Assembly (NCBI GenBank): GCA_040377825.1
Contig: JBEINZ010000035.1
Location: forward strand, 1-16,858
DNA length: 16,858 bases
Origin: JBEINZ01 sp040377825
Lineage (GTDB): Bacteria > Pseudomonadota > Alphaproteobacteria > Rhizobiales > Ancalomicrobiaceae
Direction: 5' to 3'
The position numbers and the translations under genes were made by a program. The notes under the pieces were generated by a model, which saw nothing but the letters and a program-made list of their open reading frames with translations, searched no databases and had not been told where the DNA came from. This document shows, one piece after another, positions 1-8,607 of the stretch. Within the stretch, counting starts at the first letter, position 1. Each line of letters opens with the position of its first letter.

Positions 1-131
1 ATCTCGACGACGCTGTCCGGCATGGGCTTGCCGCAGACCACGAAGCTGCGCGCTGTCTCGCCCTTGGCCGGTACGGCGCGCGCTTCGGTCTTGAGCGCAT
101 GGCGGTCGATCGAGTCGATACGGAAAGGCGC
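1..131 (-). other. Sequence resembling the middle of a fatty-acyl-AMP ligase, joined in frame to aroK
   Basis: The codons for residues 55-97 of the aroK frame read FRIDSIDRHAL, then RAVPAKGETARSFV, then CGKPMPDSVVE. From memory, this order (a V/I-D-x-I/V-D-R-x-A-L segment, a short linker, then C-G-x-P-x-P-x-x-x-V-E/R-I) matches the region of fatty-acyl-AMP ligases just after their YGxAE core motif. Nothing in it fits the shikimate-binding or LID regions of shikimate kinase. The other two minus-strand frames over these bases give Arg/Ser-rich shadow sequence, so a simple frameshift back into aroK is not visible. The family call is by recall only. Confidence 0.45.
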
Positions 132-293
132 ATCGGCATCGACAAAGGAAAGCTGTAAGCGCGCCGCCAGCCGCCGACCGACCGTGGTCTTGCCCGAGCC
201 CATCATGCCGACGAGCACGATCGAGCGCGTGCCGAGCCGCCTGACCAGCTTTGCGAACCTTTCATCCTCAGGCCGTTTCGAGTTGCCCTGCAT
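1..293 (-). CDS. aroK: Shikimate kinase, N-terminal part only; diverges from the family near base 132
   Basis: Shikimate kinase phosphorylates shikimate with ATP in the cytoplasmic chorismate pathway. The minus-strand frame opens at an ATG at 293 (an in-frame ATG at 299 is also possible) and runs off the window edge without a stop, giving 97 complete codons. Residues 25-54 are typical of the family: a Walker A loop (GMMGSGKTT, residues 29-37) followed by GRRLAARLQLSFVDAD, which ends in the conserved acidic pair. The helix carrying GE-x-x-FR-x-x-E, expected about 20 residues later, is absent. From residue 55 onward the protein looks like another family (see the next entry). The upstream gene pair small-ORF/xerD is divergent, a layout I recall for aroK in alphaproteobacteria. 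The N-terminal identity is secure. Whether an intact gene exists here is doubtful: an assembly chimera, a recombination event or a pseudogene would each explain it. Confidence 0.7.
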   Translation of the reverse strand, partial: MQGNSKRPEDERFAKLVRRLGTRSIVLVGMMGSGKTTVGRRLAARLQLSFVDADAPFRIDSIDRHALKTEARAVPAKGETARSFVVCGKPMPDSVVE

Positions 294-571
294 TATCATA
301 TCGACCAACCGGCGCTCGCCGATCGGACCGTTCCCCGTTGATCATTTCCGCTTTGATCGCATGCCGCCTAGCCCGTCAAGGGCGTCAGCCGCCCTTTGGT
401 CAAATGCTCAGCCCAAGATTTAACCGCCGACGCTCGGACGCGGCTCGATGGACATATGCGATCTTACAAAGACGTGGTGTGTCGCGCCTTGCGCGCGCGA
501 TTGTCATCGGCCAAATAGGACGTGCGACGGCCGACTCGGTGGGACACGTTGCGGCGACCGCGGGCGAAATC
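294..571. promoter_or_regulatory. Divergent spacer between aroK and the xerD operon
   Basis: This stretch lies between the aroK start (minus) and the small membrane protein gene (plus), so it should carry both promoters. I see no gene in it. The plus-strand frame that crosses it from 251 encodes Arg-rich sequence with no start signal and is judged an upstream extension of the 572 gene. No convincing -35/-10 pair with correct spacing was found. Confidence 0.3.
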
Positions 572-718
572 ATGCCAAGTCTGATGAGGTTTCTGATCGT
601 GGTCGCGATCCTCGGCGGCGCAGGTTTCGCGGCCGTCTATTGGCTTGCGAACTATGTCGAGCCGAAGCCGCGCGAGATGACCATCCGCGTACCCGCCGAC
701 AAGTTCCGCGAACAGTAA
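572..718 (+). CDS. Small single-pass membrane protein of unknown function
   Basis: This encodes 48 residues. There is a short N-terminus (MPSLMR), one hydrophobic segment at about residues 7-26 (rich in I, V, A, G, with a Tyr and Trp at its end), then a charged tail beginning at VEPKPREM and ending VPADKFREQ. I recall similar tiny proteins with an EPxPREMT-like juxtamembrane sequence between aroK and xerD in alphaproteobacteria, so it is probably a real conserved gene and not noise. No function is known to me. I prefer the ATG at 572 to the one at 584, which has no ribosome-binding sequence; neither has a strong one. It ends 10 bases before xerD, so the two are probably co-transcribed. The frame is open further upstream to 251, but that part is low-complexity Arg-rich sequence and is not included. 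Confidence 0.6.
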   Translation: MPSLMRFLIVVAILGGAGFAAVYWLANYVEPKPREMTIRVPADKFREQ

Positions 719-728
719 CGGCGGGGTC

Positions 729-1655
729 ATGCGCGGCGCCCATCATCTGGAAACATTCCTTGAAATGCTGGCGGTGGAGCGAAACGCGGCGGAAAACACG
801 CTGCAGTCGTATCGGTGCGATCTGGAGGATTTCGGTGGTTTCGTCGCGGGCCGAGGTCGCGCGCTCGACGAGGCCGGAAAGGATGATCTGACCGCCTATG
901 TCGGTTCGCTCGCCGCGCGCGGTTTCGCAGCCACAAGCCAGGCGCGGCGGCTTTCGGCGCTTCGTCAGTTCTATAAGTTTCTCTACGGCGAGGGCGTGCG
1001 CGGCGACGATCCGACCGGGACAGTGGACGCGCCAAAGCGCGGACGGCCCCTGCCGAAGATCCTCTCGGCGGCCGACGTGACGCGGTTGATCGAGGAGGCC
1101 GCCGTTCGGGCAGCGCGTACGGATGTCTCTGAAGCCGAGCAATTGCGCGCCCAGCGGCTCCATACCCTGCTCGAGGTCGCCTATGCGACGGGGCTGCGCG
1201 TATCCGAGTTGGTGGGGCTCCCGGCGAGCGCCATCCGCGGCGAACTCCCGGTCATCCGGGTCATCGGCAAGGGATCCAAGGAGCGAATGGTGCCGCTCGG
1301 CGAGCGCGCACGAACGGCGATGCGGGCCTATCTGGCGGCGATGGTGGCGGCGGGCAAATCCGGCGGCGGACGCTGGCTCTTTCCGTCATTCGGCGAAAGC
1401 GGCCATTTCACGCGGCAGGCTTTCGCGCGCGACCTGAAGGAGATCGCCGCGGCGGTCGGCATCGATCCGCGTAAGATCTCGCCGCATGTTCTTCGTCACG
1501 CCTTCGCCAGCCATATCCTGGAAAATGGGGCCGATCTCAGGATCGTTCAGGAGCTGCTTGGCCACGCCGACATTTCGACCACGCAGATCTATACCCATGT
1601 CCTTGAAGAGCGGCTGAAGCAATTGGTCGCCACCCACCATCCGCTGGCAGACTGA
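729..1655 (+). CDS. xerD: Site-specific tyrosine recombinase XerD
   Basis: XerD acts with XerC at the dif site to resolve chromosome dimers, under FtsK control. The protein has 308 residues, close to the usual ~300. An N-terminal SAM-like core-binding domain spans about residues 5-90 and the catalytic domain about 108-300. All catalytic residues are present: Arg157 (TGLRVSEL), Lys181 (GKGSKER), His253 and Arg256 (HVLRHAF), His279 (LGHADIST) and the nucleophile Tyr288 (TQIYTHV). Each is exactly nine positions after its counterpart in E. coli XerD as I remember it (R148, K172, H244, R247, H270, Y279). The H-V-L-R-H-A-F motif and the C-terminal ATHHPLAD favour XerD over XerC. A GGCGGGG run just before the ATG may serve as the ribosome-binding site. 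The gene follows the small membrane protein by 10 bases and precedes accA by 93. Confidence 0.95.
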   Translation: MRGAHHLETFLEMLAVERNAAENTLQSYRCDLEDFGGFVAGRGRALDEAGKDDLTAYVGSLAARGFAATSQARRLSALRQFYKFLYGEGVRGDDPTGTVDAPKRGRPLPKILSAADVTRLIEEAAVRAARTDVSEAEQLRAQRLHTLLEVAYATGLRVSELVGLPASAIRGELPVIRVIGKGSKERMVPLGERARTAMRAYLAAMVAAGKSGGGRWLFPSFGESGHFTRQAFARDLKEIAAAVGIDPRKISPHVLRHAFASHILENGADLRIVQELLGHADISTTQIYTHVLEERLKQLVATHHPLAD

Positions 1656-1748
1656 AGCCGCGACAAGCCGGGCATCCGGCGCCGCCTTGACAATCCCTTG
1701 GGTGCATGGCCTGTCTCGCGGCTTCAGTCACTCGAGCCTCGGTACCGC

Positions 1749-2702
1749 ATGCGCAGCTATCTCGAATTTGAAAAGCCGGTCGCCGACCTTGAAGGCCAAA
1801 TCCAGGAACTGCGGGTACTGGCCGATCGCGGCGAGGCGGTCGACGTTAAGGACGAGATCGAGCGGCTTGAGGTGAAGGCCGCGCAGGCGCTGAACGAACT
1901 CTACCAGAAACTCACGCCCTGGCAGAAGACGCAGGTCGCCCGCCACCCGGATCGCCCGCATTTTGTCGATTATGTCGGCCGGCTGATCGAGGACTTTACC
2001 CCGCTCGCCGGGGATCGAAAATTCGCCGAGGATGCGGCGATCGTCGGCGGGTTCGGCCGCTTCCGCGGCGAGCCGGTCGCGGTGATCGGCCACGAAAAAG
2101 GTACGGATACCGCCTCGCGCCTGAAGCACAATTTCGGCATGGCGAAGCCCGAGGGCTATCGCAAGGCCGTCCGGCTGATGGAACTTGCCGACCGGTTTGA
2201 TATCCCCGTGATCAGCCTCGTCGACACCGCCGGCGCCTATCCGGGCATCGGCGCGGAGGAGCGCGGGCAGGCGGAGGCGATCGCGCGGTCCACGGATGCC
2301 TGCCTCGCGCTCGGCGTGCCGAATGTCGCGGTGATCATTGGGGAAGGCGGATCGGGCGGCGCGATCGCAATCGCGACCGCCAGCCAGGTGCTGATGCTCG
2401 AACACGCGATCTACAGCGTGATCTCGCCGGAGGGCGCGGCCTCGATTCTCTGGCGCGATCCGGCCCGGGCACAGGATGCCGCGACCAACATGAAAATCAC
2501 CGCGCAGGATCTGATCCGATTCAAGGTGATCGACTCGATCATTCCCGAGCCGGTCGGCGGCGCGCATCGCGCCCCCGAGCAGGTCATGGACGCGGCCGGC
2601 GATGCGATCGAGCGCTTGCTGACCACCTTCCGCGATATGTCACGAGAGGAAGTCAGGCGGCTTAGGCGCGAGAAGTTCCTGGCGATCGGACGTGTTCTCT
2701 GA
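1749..2702 (+). CDS. accA: Acetyl-CoA carboxylase carboxyltransferase subunit alpha
   Basis: AccA pairs with AccD to form the carboxyltransferase that moves the carboxyl group from carboxybiotin-BCCP to acetyl-CoA, giving malonyl-CoA for fatty acid synthesis in the cytoplasm. The product has 317 residues, against 319 for E. coli. I chose the ATG at 1749 because MRSYLEFEKPVADLE is the usual alphaproteobacterial N-terminus; the frame stays open to 1698, but that part has no family similarity. The N-terminal helical region covers about residues 5-60. The crotonase-like carboxyltransferase domain shows GTDTASRLKHNFGMAKPEGY (118-137), DTAGAYPGIGAEERGQ (159-174), and the oxyanion/CoA site GEGGSGGAIAI (198-208). 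The zinc ribbon is on AccD, so its absence here is normal. No clear Shine-Dalgarno is visible. It probably shares the xerD transcript. Confidence 0.95.
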   Translation: MRSYLEFEKPVADLEGQIQELRVLADRGEAVDVKDEIERLEVKAAQALNELYQKLTPWQKTQVARHPDRPHFVDYVGRLIEDFTPLAGDRKFAEDAAIVGGFGRFRGEPVAVIGHEKGTDTASRLKHNFGMAKPEGYRKAVRLMELADRFDIPVISLVDTAGAYPGIGAEERGQAEAIARSTDACLALGVPNVAVIIGEGGSGGAIAIATASQVLMLEHAIYSVISPEGAASILWRDPARAQDAATNMKITAQDLIRFKVIDSIIPEPVGGAHRAPEQVMDAAGDAIERLLTTFRDMSREEVRRLRREKFLAIGRVL

Positions 2703-2709
2703 CTCCGGC

Positions 2710-2723
2710 GAGACCTTGGTCTC
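2710..2723. repeat. Perfect 14-base palindrome-like hairpin just after accA
   Basis: GAGACC and GGTCTC flank a TT centre, seven bases past the accA stop. As RNA it would fold as a 5-bp stem with a 4-base loop. No run of T follows, so it is a poor intrinsic terminator. It may still help define the accA 3' end or protect it. Confidence 0.3.
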
Positions 2724-2747
2724 AGATTCTGACAGGTTGTTAACACT

Positions 2748-2767
2748 TATGAAACCAAGAATTCATA
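2748..2767. repeat. Operator-like inverted repeat TATGAA-N8-TTCATA
   Basis: The two 6-base arms (2748-2753 and 2762-2767) are perfect inverted copies with 8 bases between them. Arm centres are 14 bases apart. The site lies in a stretch that is clearly AT-richer than its surroundings, 170 bases before the lipoprotein gene, where a promoter is expected. No known regulator site was recognised. Confidence 0.3.
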
Positions 2768-2822
2768 GGTGACATGCTTTTGCCGTATTGGAGACATCCC
2801 GCTAGGCTTAGGTTTGCGAAAC

Positions 2823-2913
2823 GATCCGTAATTGGATCAAGCTTGGTAACGTCTGATCAAGCATAGCAGCGGCAAGATGCGCCTCGGCGGTCCTCGGTGT
2901 TGGTCGCTTGATC
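2823..2913. promoter_or_regulatory. Cluster of GATC-centred repeats upstream of the L,D-transpeptidase-like gene
   Basis: GATCAAGC occurs at 2835-2842 and again at 2855-2862, exactly 20 bases (about two helical turns) apart. An inverted copy, GCTTGATC, sits at 2906-2913. The first copy overlaps GATCC-GTAATT-GGATC, a perfect inverted repeat at 2823-2838. Phased repeats upstream of a start suggest protein binding. GATC is common throughout this window, so coincidence is a real possibility. Confidence 0.3.
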
Positions 2914-2937
2914 TTGTTGCGTATGAACGGGTGTCCG

Positions 2938-4293
2938 ATGGCTTCTCGAAATGCTCTGGGTTTCGCGACTATCCTTGGCTCCGTGCTTTTGTTGGCCGGC
3001 TGCCAGGAAGATGGCGGATTTATCTCAACCAGTGGCAAGGCCCTGAAGCCGCTCGGGCCGGAAATCACCAAGCTCATGACCGAGAAGGGCATGCGCAAGG
3101 AAGATCCCATCCTCGTTCGAGTGTTTAAAGAGGATTCCAAGCTCGAAGTCTGGAAGCGCGATAAAAGCGGCGAGTATGCTTTACTCAAGGATTATAAGAT
3201 TTGCGCTTGGGGCGGTACGCTCGGGCCAAAAATTCAACAAGGCGATAAGCAATCGCCCGAAGGATTTTATTCGGTCAAACCTTGGCAGATGAATCCGAAT
3301 TCAAGCTATCATCTATCGTATGATATCGGCTTCCCAAATGCCTTCGATAAGGCCTGGGGCCGTACAGGCGGCGATATCATGGTGCACGGCGCCTGCTCGT
3401 CGGCCGGCTGCTTCGCCATGACGGACGAGCAAGTCGAAGAAATCTACGGCCTTGCGCGCGAGGCATTTGCCGGTGGACAGCCTGCCTTCCAAGTTCAATC
3501 GTTCCCGTTCCGCATGACCGCGAAGAACATGGCGGCGCATCGTTCAAACCCGAACATGGCGTTTTGGAAGAACCTCAAAGAGGGCTACGACCATTTCGAG
3601 GTGACGAAGCTCGAGCCCAAGGTCGATTTCTGCGAGAAACGCTATGTGTTCAACGCGCAACCGAAGGATACTTTGTCGACGACCTTCAATGCGGCTAATG
3701 CCTGCCCGACTTACGAGGTCCCCCAACATATCGCGCTGGCGGTTGCCGCCAAGCAAAAGGCGGACGAGGAGGAACTGCGGACCGTTGTCGCTTCGCTTGA
3801 TCAGGCCGAGAGCGCGCGGATCGACCTTGAATTGCAGAAGAAGCTTGAAGCCGCGCGCCCGAAACAAGAGGGCAATGCATTCGCTTCGCTGTTTAGCAAT
3901 GGTCAACCAGCGCCCGCTGCCTCGGCCGCGCCATCGCCCGCTTTCGCCATGACGCCGATTTCGGTCCCCCTGCCGAAGCCTTCGCCGCTTCGGGAGACGT
4001 CCGCGCCGGTCGTCGTGGCCGCCGCCAAGCCGGAGCCAGACATGGTGAGCCGCATCTTCGGCTTCGGAGCGAGTGAGCCGCCAGCGCAAGGCCAGCCCCA
4101 GCCGGTTCCGGCGTCCACGACCGTGCTCGCGCCGCCGCCGCCGGTTACACCGCCTCCGGCCATGATCGCCGCTCCGGTTCCCGCCGCAAAGCCGGTGCAG
4201 ACGGCCGCCGCGGCGAAACCGGCGGAGCCCATGGCTTTGACGCCGAAGCCAGAGAAATCATTCTGGGAACGCTGGAACCCCTTCGGATCCTGA
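2938..4293 (+). CDS. Lipoprotein with YafK/DpaA-type L,D-transpeptidase fold and a Pro/Ala-rich tail
   Basis: The family acts on peptidoglycan in the periplasm. Its best-known member, E. coli YafK (DpaA), releases Braun lipoprotein from the wall. The chosen ATG at 2938 gives 451 residues beginning with a lipoprotein signal (MASRNAL, a hydrophobic run, lipobox LLAGC with Cys22). In-frame starts at 2908 (TTG) and 2923 would add residues before the signal. The YkuD domain spans about 55-225: a substrate-side motif QGDKQSPEGFY (101-111) and the catalytic HGACSSAGCFAMTD, with His150 and nucleophile Cys158. Residues 265-310 are charged and helical, probably coiled coil. From about 311 to 451 the chain is Pro/Ala-rich and likely disordered, ending SFWERWNPFGS. 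Standard YafK proteins lack such a tail. An extra Cys153 lies five residues before the nucleophile. The gene stands alone and converges with secA. Transpeptidase versus amidase activity cannot be told from sequence. Confidence 0.85.
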   Translation: MASRNALGFATILGSVLLLAGCQEDGGFISTSGKALKPLGPEITKLMTEKGMRKEDPILVRVFKEDSKLEVWKRDKSGEYALLKDYKICAWGGTLGPKIQQGDKQSPEGFYSVKPWQMNPNSSYHLSYDIGFPNAFDKAWGRTGGDIMVHGACSSAGCFAMTDEQVEEIYGLAREAFAGGQPAFQVQSFPFRMTAKNMAAHRSNPNMAFWKNLKEGYDHFEVTKLEPKVDFCEKRYVFNAQPKDTLSTTFNAANACPTYEVPQHIALAVAAKQKADEEELRTVVASLDQAESARIDLELQKKLEAARPKQEGNAFASLFSNGQPAPAASAAPSPAFAMTPISVPLPKPSPLRETSAPVVVAAAKPEPDMVSRIFGFGASEPPAQGQPQPVPASTTVLAPPPPVTPPPAMIAAPVPAAKPVQTAAAAKPAEPMALTPKPEKSFWERWNPFGS

Positions 4294-4460
4294 GCGCGGC
4301 GCCGGGCTGGCCGTCATCGCCTTTTCACGCAGGGGTGTCGCGGAGCGGCTCTCAATCCTCGGCTCCTGCTTCTTCTCCCACTTGCGGGCCAAGGGGACGG
4401 AGGCGAGGGTTCTTGCTACAATATCAAAACCATGGCCTTCACAAGACCAAGCCGAATCTT
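4294..4460. other. Convergent spacer between the lipoprotein gene and secA, with a possible decayed repeat
   Basis: Both flanking genes end here. A GGCG...CGCC pair followed by TTTT (to about 4325) could be a weak plus-strand terminator, and a GGCTT...AAGGCC pair followed by GGTTTT (about 4428-4455, minus strand) a weak one for secA. Neither is convincing. Bases 4373-4409 (TTCTCCCACTTGCGGG and onward to GGCGAGGG) resemble the 45-bp palindromic repeats found upstream of ubiG, in degenerate form. Confidence 0.3.
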
Positions 4461-7277
<2,817 letters not shown>

Positions 7278-7627
7278 GGAGGCCGTTCCTTAATTGGGTC
7301 ACCAGATCAAGCCGATAAGAGGCGATGGCCAAACCGGTTCAGATCCTGGTCCGTATAGAGTTTAGACGCCGGGTCCGGTTGAGCCGGGGCTTGAAAACGT
7401 CCGAATCTGGAATAATCGAGGTCCCGCTTGGATCTCAATCACGTCCAAACGGCAAGCAAAAAACGTCTCGATCAGCCGGCGAGGACGACGCCGGAGAGAT
7501 AAGTGTGGGGCCGATGGTTGTCAACGCCGCCAAGTTGGACCAATCTCCGGCCGAATTCACGGCTTTGCCTCAATCCTGGCCGATGAACCCGACAGCCCAT
7601 GCCCTGATTTCCAAGAAGGACCTTATG
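7278..7627. promoter_or_regulatory. Divergent spacer between secA and the parvulin gene
   Basis: This 350-base stretch must hold the promoters of both genes. The plus-strand frame is open from 7325, but the residues it would add lie ahead of a clear signal peptide, so I treat it as non-coding. On the plus strand GCTTGAAAA at 7389-7397 resembles a -35 or heat-shock (RpoH) -35 element, with AATAATC 14-15 bases later as a possible -10; the spacing is not ideal. A good ribosome-binding site, AAGAAGGA, lies at 7614-7621. No secA promoter was identified with confidence. Confidence 0.3.
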
Positions 7628-8473
7628 ATGTTGAAGCCGTCTCGTCTCGCGGTCATGGCCGCAATCTTGTCCGCGTCAGCGGCGCTCGGGCTCTTTACGT
7701 TCGCCCCCGCGGCCATGGCGGACGAAAAAGTGATCGCGAAAATCGACGGCCAGCCCGTCACCGAACAGGAACTCGCCATCGTTATCGCCTCGATGGCTCA
7801 GCAAACCGCGCAGCTCCCCGAGCCGGCCAAGCGCCGTGCCGCTCTCGATCGCCTGATCGATATGCGCATCTTGTCAAACCGCGCGGCCAAGGACGGGCTC
7901 GACCAATCGGCGGAGTTCAAACGGCGGCTTGATTCCATCCGCCAGCAGTTGCTGATCAACGAGTTCGTTCGCGTCAAGGTCGAAGGCATGGTCACCGACG
8001 AGATGGTGAAAGCCCGCTACGACAAGGATGCCGCAAACTTCAACGCGCCCGAGGAAATCCGCGCCCGCCACATCCTGGTGAAGACAAAAGATGAAGCGGT
8101 CGCCATCATCGCCGATCTCGCCAAGGGCGGCGACTTCGCGAAGATCGCCACCGAGAAGTCCCAGGACCCAGGCTCAGCCAAGGAAGGCGGCGACCTCGGC
8201 TACTTTGCCTCCGGCGAAATGGTGCAGCCCTTCGAGGATGCTGCGTCGAAGCTTAAGGTCGGCGACTATACCAAGGAACCGGTGGAGACACAGTTCGGCT
8301 TCCACGTCATCAAGCTCGAGGACAAGCGCAAGCAAAAGATCCCGGGCTTCGAGGACGTGAAGGATCAAATCCGCCAAGCGGTGCTCGGCGAGCGCTTCAC
8401 GACGGCGCTGGCTGACCTGAAAAAAGACATCAAGATCGAGATCGACGAACAGGCCCTCGCCACCAAGCCCTGA
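7628..8473 (+). CDS. Exported parvulin-type peptidyl-prolyl cis-trans isomerase (SurA/PrsA-like)
   Basis: Such proteins catalyse proline isomerisation and chaperone exported or outer-membrane proteins in the periplasm. The product has 281 residues. I chose the ATG at 7628 because AAGGA sits 7 bases upstream; the ATG at 7625 is only 4 bases from it and would add one Met. The signal peptide covers residues 1-31 with a likely cleavage site APAAMA/DEK. An N-terminal helical chaperone region spans about 40-135 (including GQPVTEQELA and AALDRLIDMRILSN). The rotamase domain spans about 145-233: ARHILVKTKDEA, GGDFAKIATEKSQDPGS, GGDLGYFASGEMVQPFEDA and FGFHVIKLEDKR. A short helical tail follows, with no membrane anchor. 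The neighbouring order secA / parvulin / argJ is, from memory, common in alphaproteobacteria. A strong terminator follows, so it is probably a single-gene transcript. Confidence 0.92.
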   Translation: MLKPSRLAVMAAILSASAALGLFTFAPAAMADEKVIAKIDGQPVTEQELAIVIASMAQQTAQLPEPAKRRAALDRLIDMRILSNRAAKDGLDQSAEFKRRLDSIRQQLLINEFVRVKVEGMVTDEMVKARYDKDAANFNAPEEIRARHILVKTKDEAVAIIADLAKGGDFAKIATEKSQDPGSAKEGGDLGYFASGEMVQPFEDAASKLKVGDYTKEPVETQFGFHVIKLEDKRKQKIPGFEDVKDQIRQAVLGERFTTALADLKKDIKIEIDEQALATKP

Positions 8474-8532
8474 TCGCCAAGGTTTTAGTCGCGCCGGCGG
8501 ATCGACAAACACCACGGCGCGATGTATCCGAC

Positions 8533-8567
8533 GGCCGTCGACAGACACCCCTGTCGGCGGCCTTTTT
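8533..8567 (+). terminator. Strong Rho-independent terminator after the parvulin gene
   Basis: GGCCGTCGACAG (8533-8544) pairs with CTGTCGGCGGCC (8551-8562) to give a 12-bp stem with one G·U pair. The loop is ACACCC, and TTTTT follows immediately (8563-8567). It lies 60 bases after the parvulin stop and 41 bases before argJ, so argJ needs its own promoter or depends on read-through. Confidence 0.9.
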
Positions 8568-8607
8568 GTTCGCGCGCCCCGCAAAGATGCCATCCGGAGC
8601 CCTCCCC

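Noticed and set aside
1687..1715. A perfect TTGACA at 1687-1692 as a promoter -35 for accA.
   Set aside because: No acceptable -10 sequence occurs 16-18 bases downstream (GCCTGT, CCTGTC, CTGTCT).
1728..2567. A 279-codon minus-strand frame opposite accA.
   Set aside because: Arg/Asp-rich shadow sequence; accA on the other strand is complete.
2908..2937. Earlier starts (TTG 2908, ATG 2923) for the lipoprotein gene.
   Set aside because: They add up to ten residues before the signal peptide and have no better ribosome-binding site.
7325..7627. N-terminal extension of the parvulin protein from an ATG at 7325.
   Set aside because: It would put about 100 unrelated residues ahead of a clear signal peptide; the AAGGA site supports the start at 7628.
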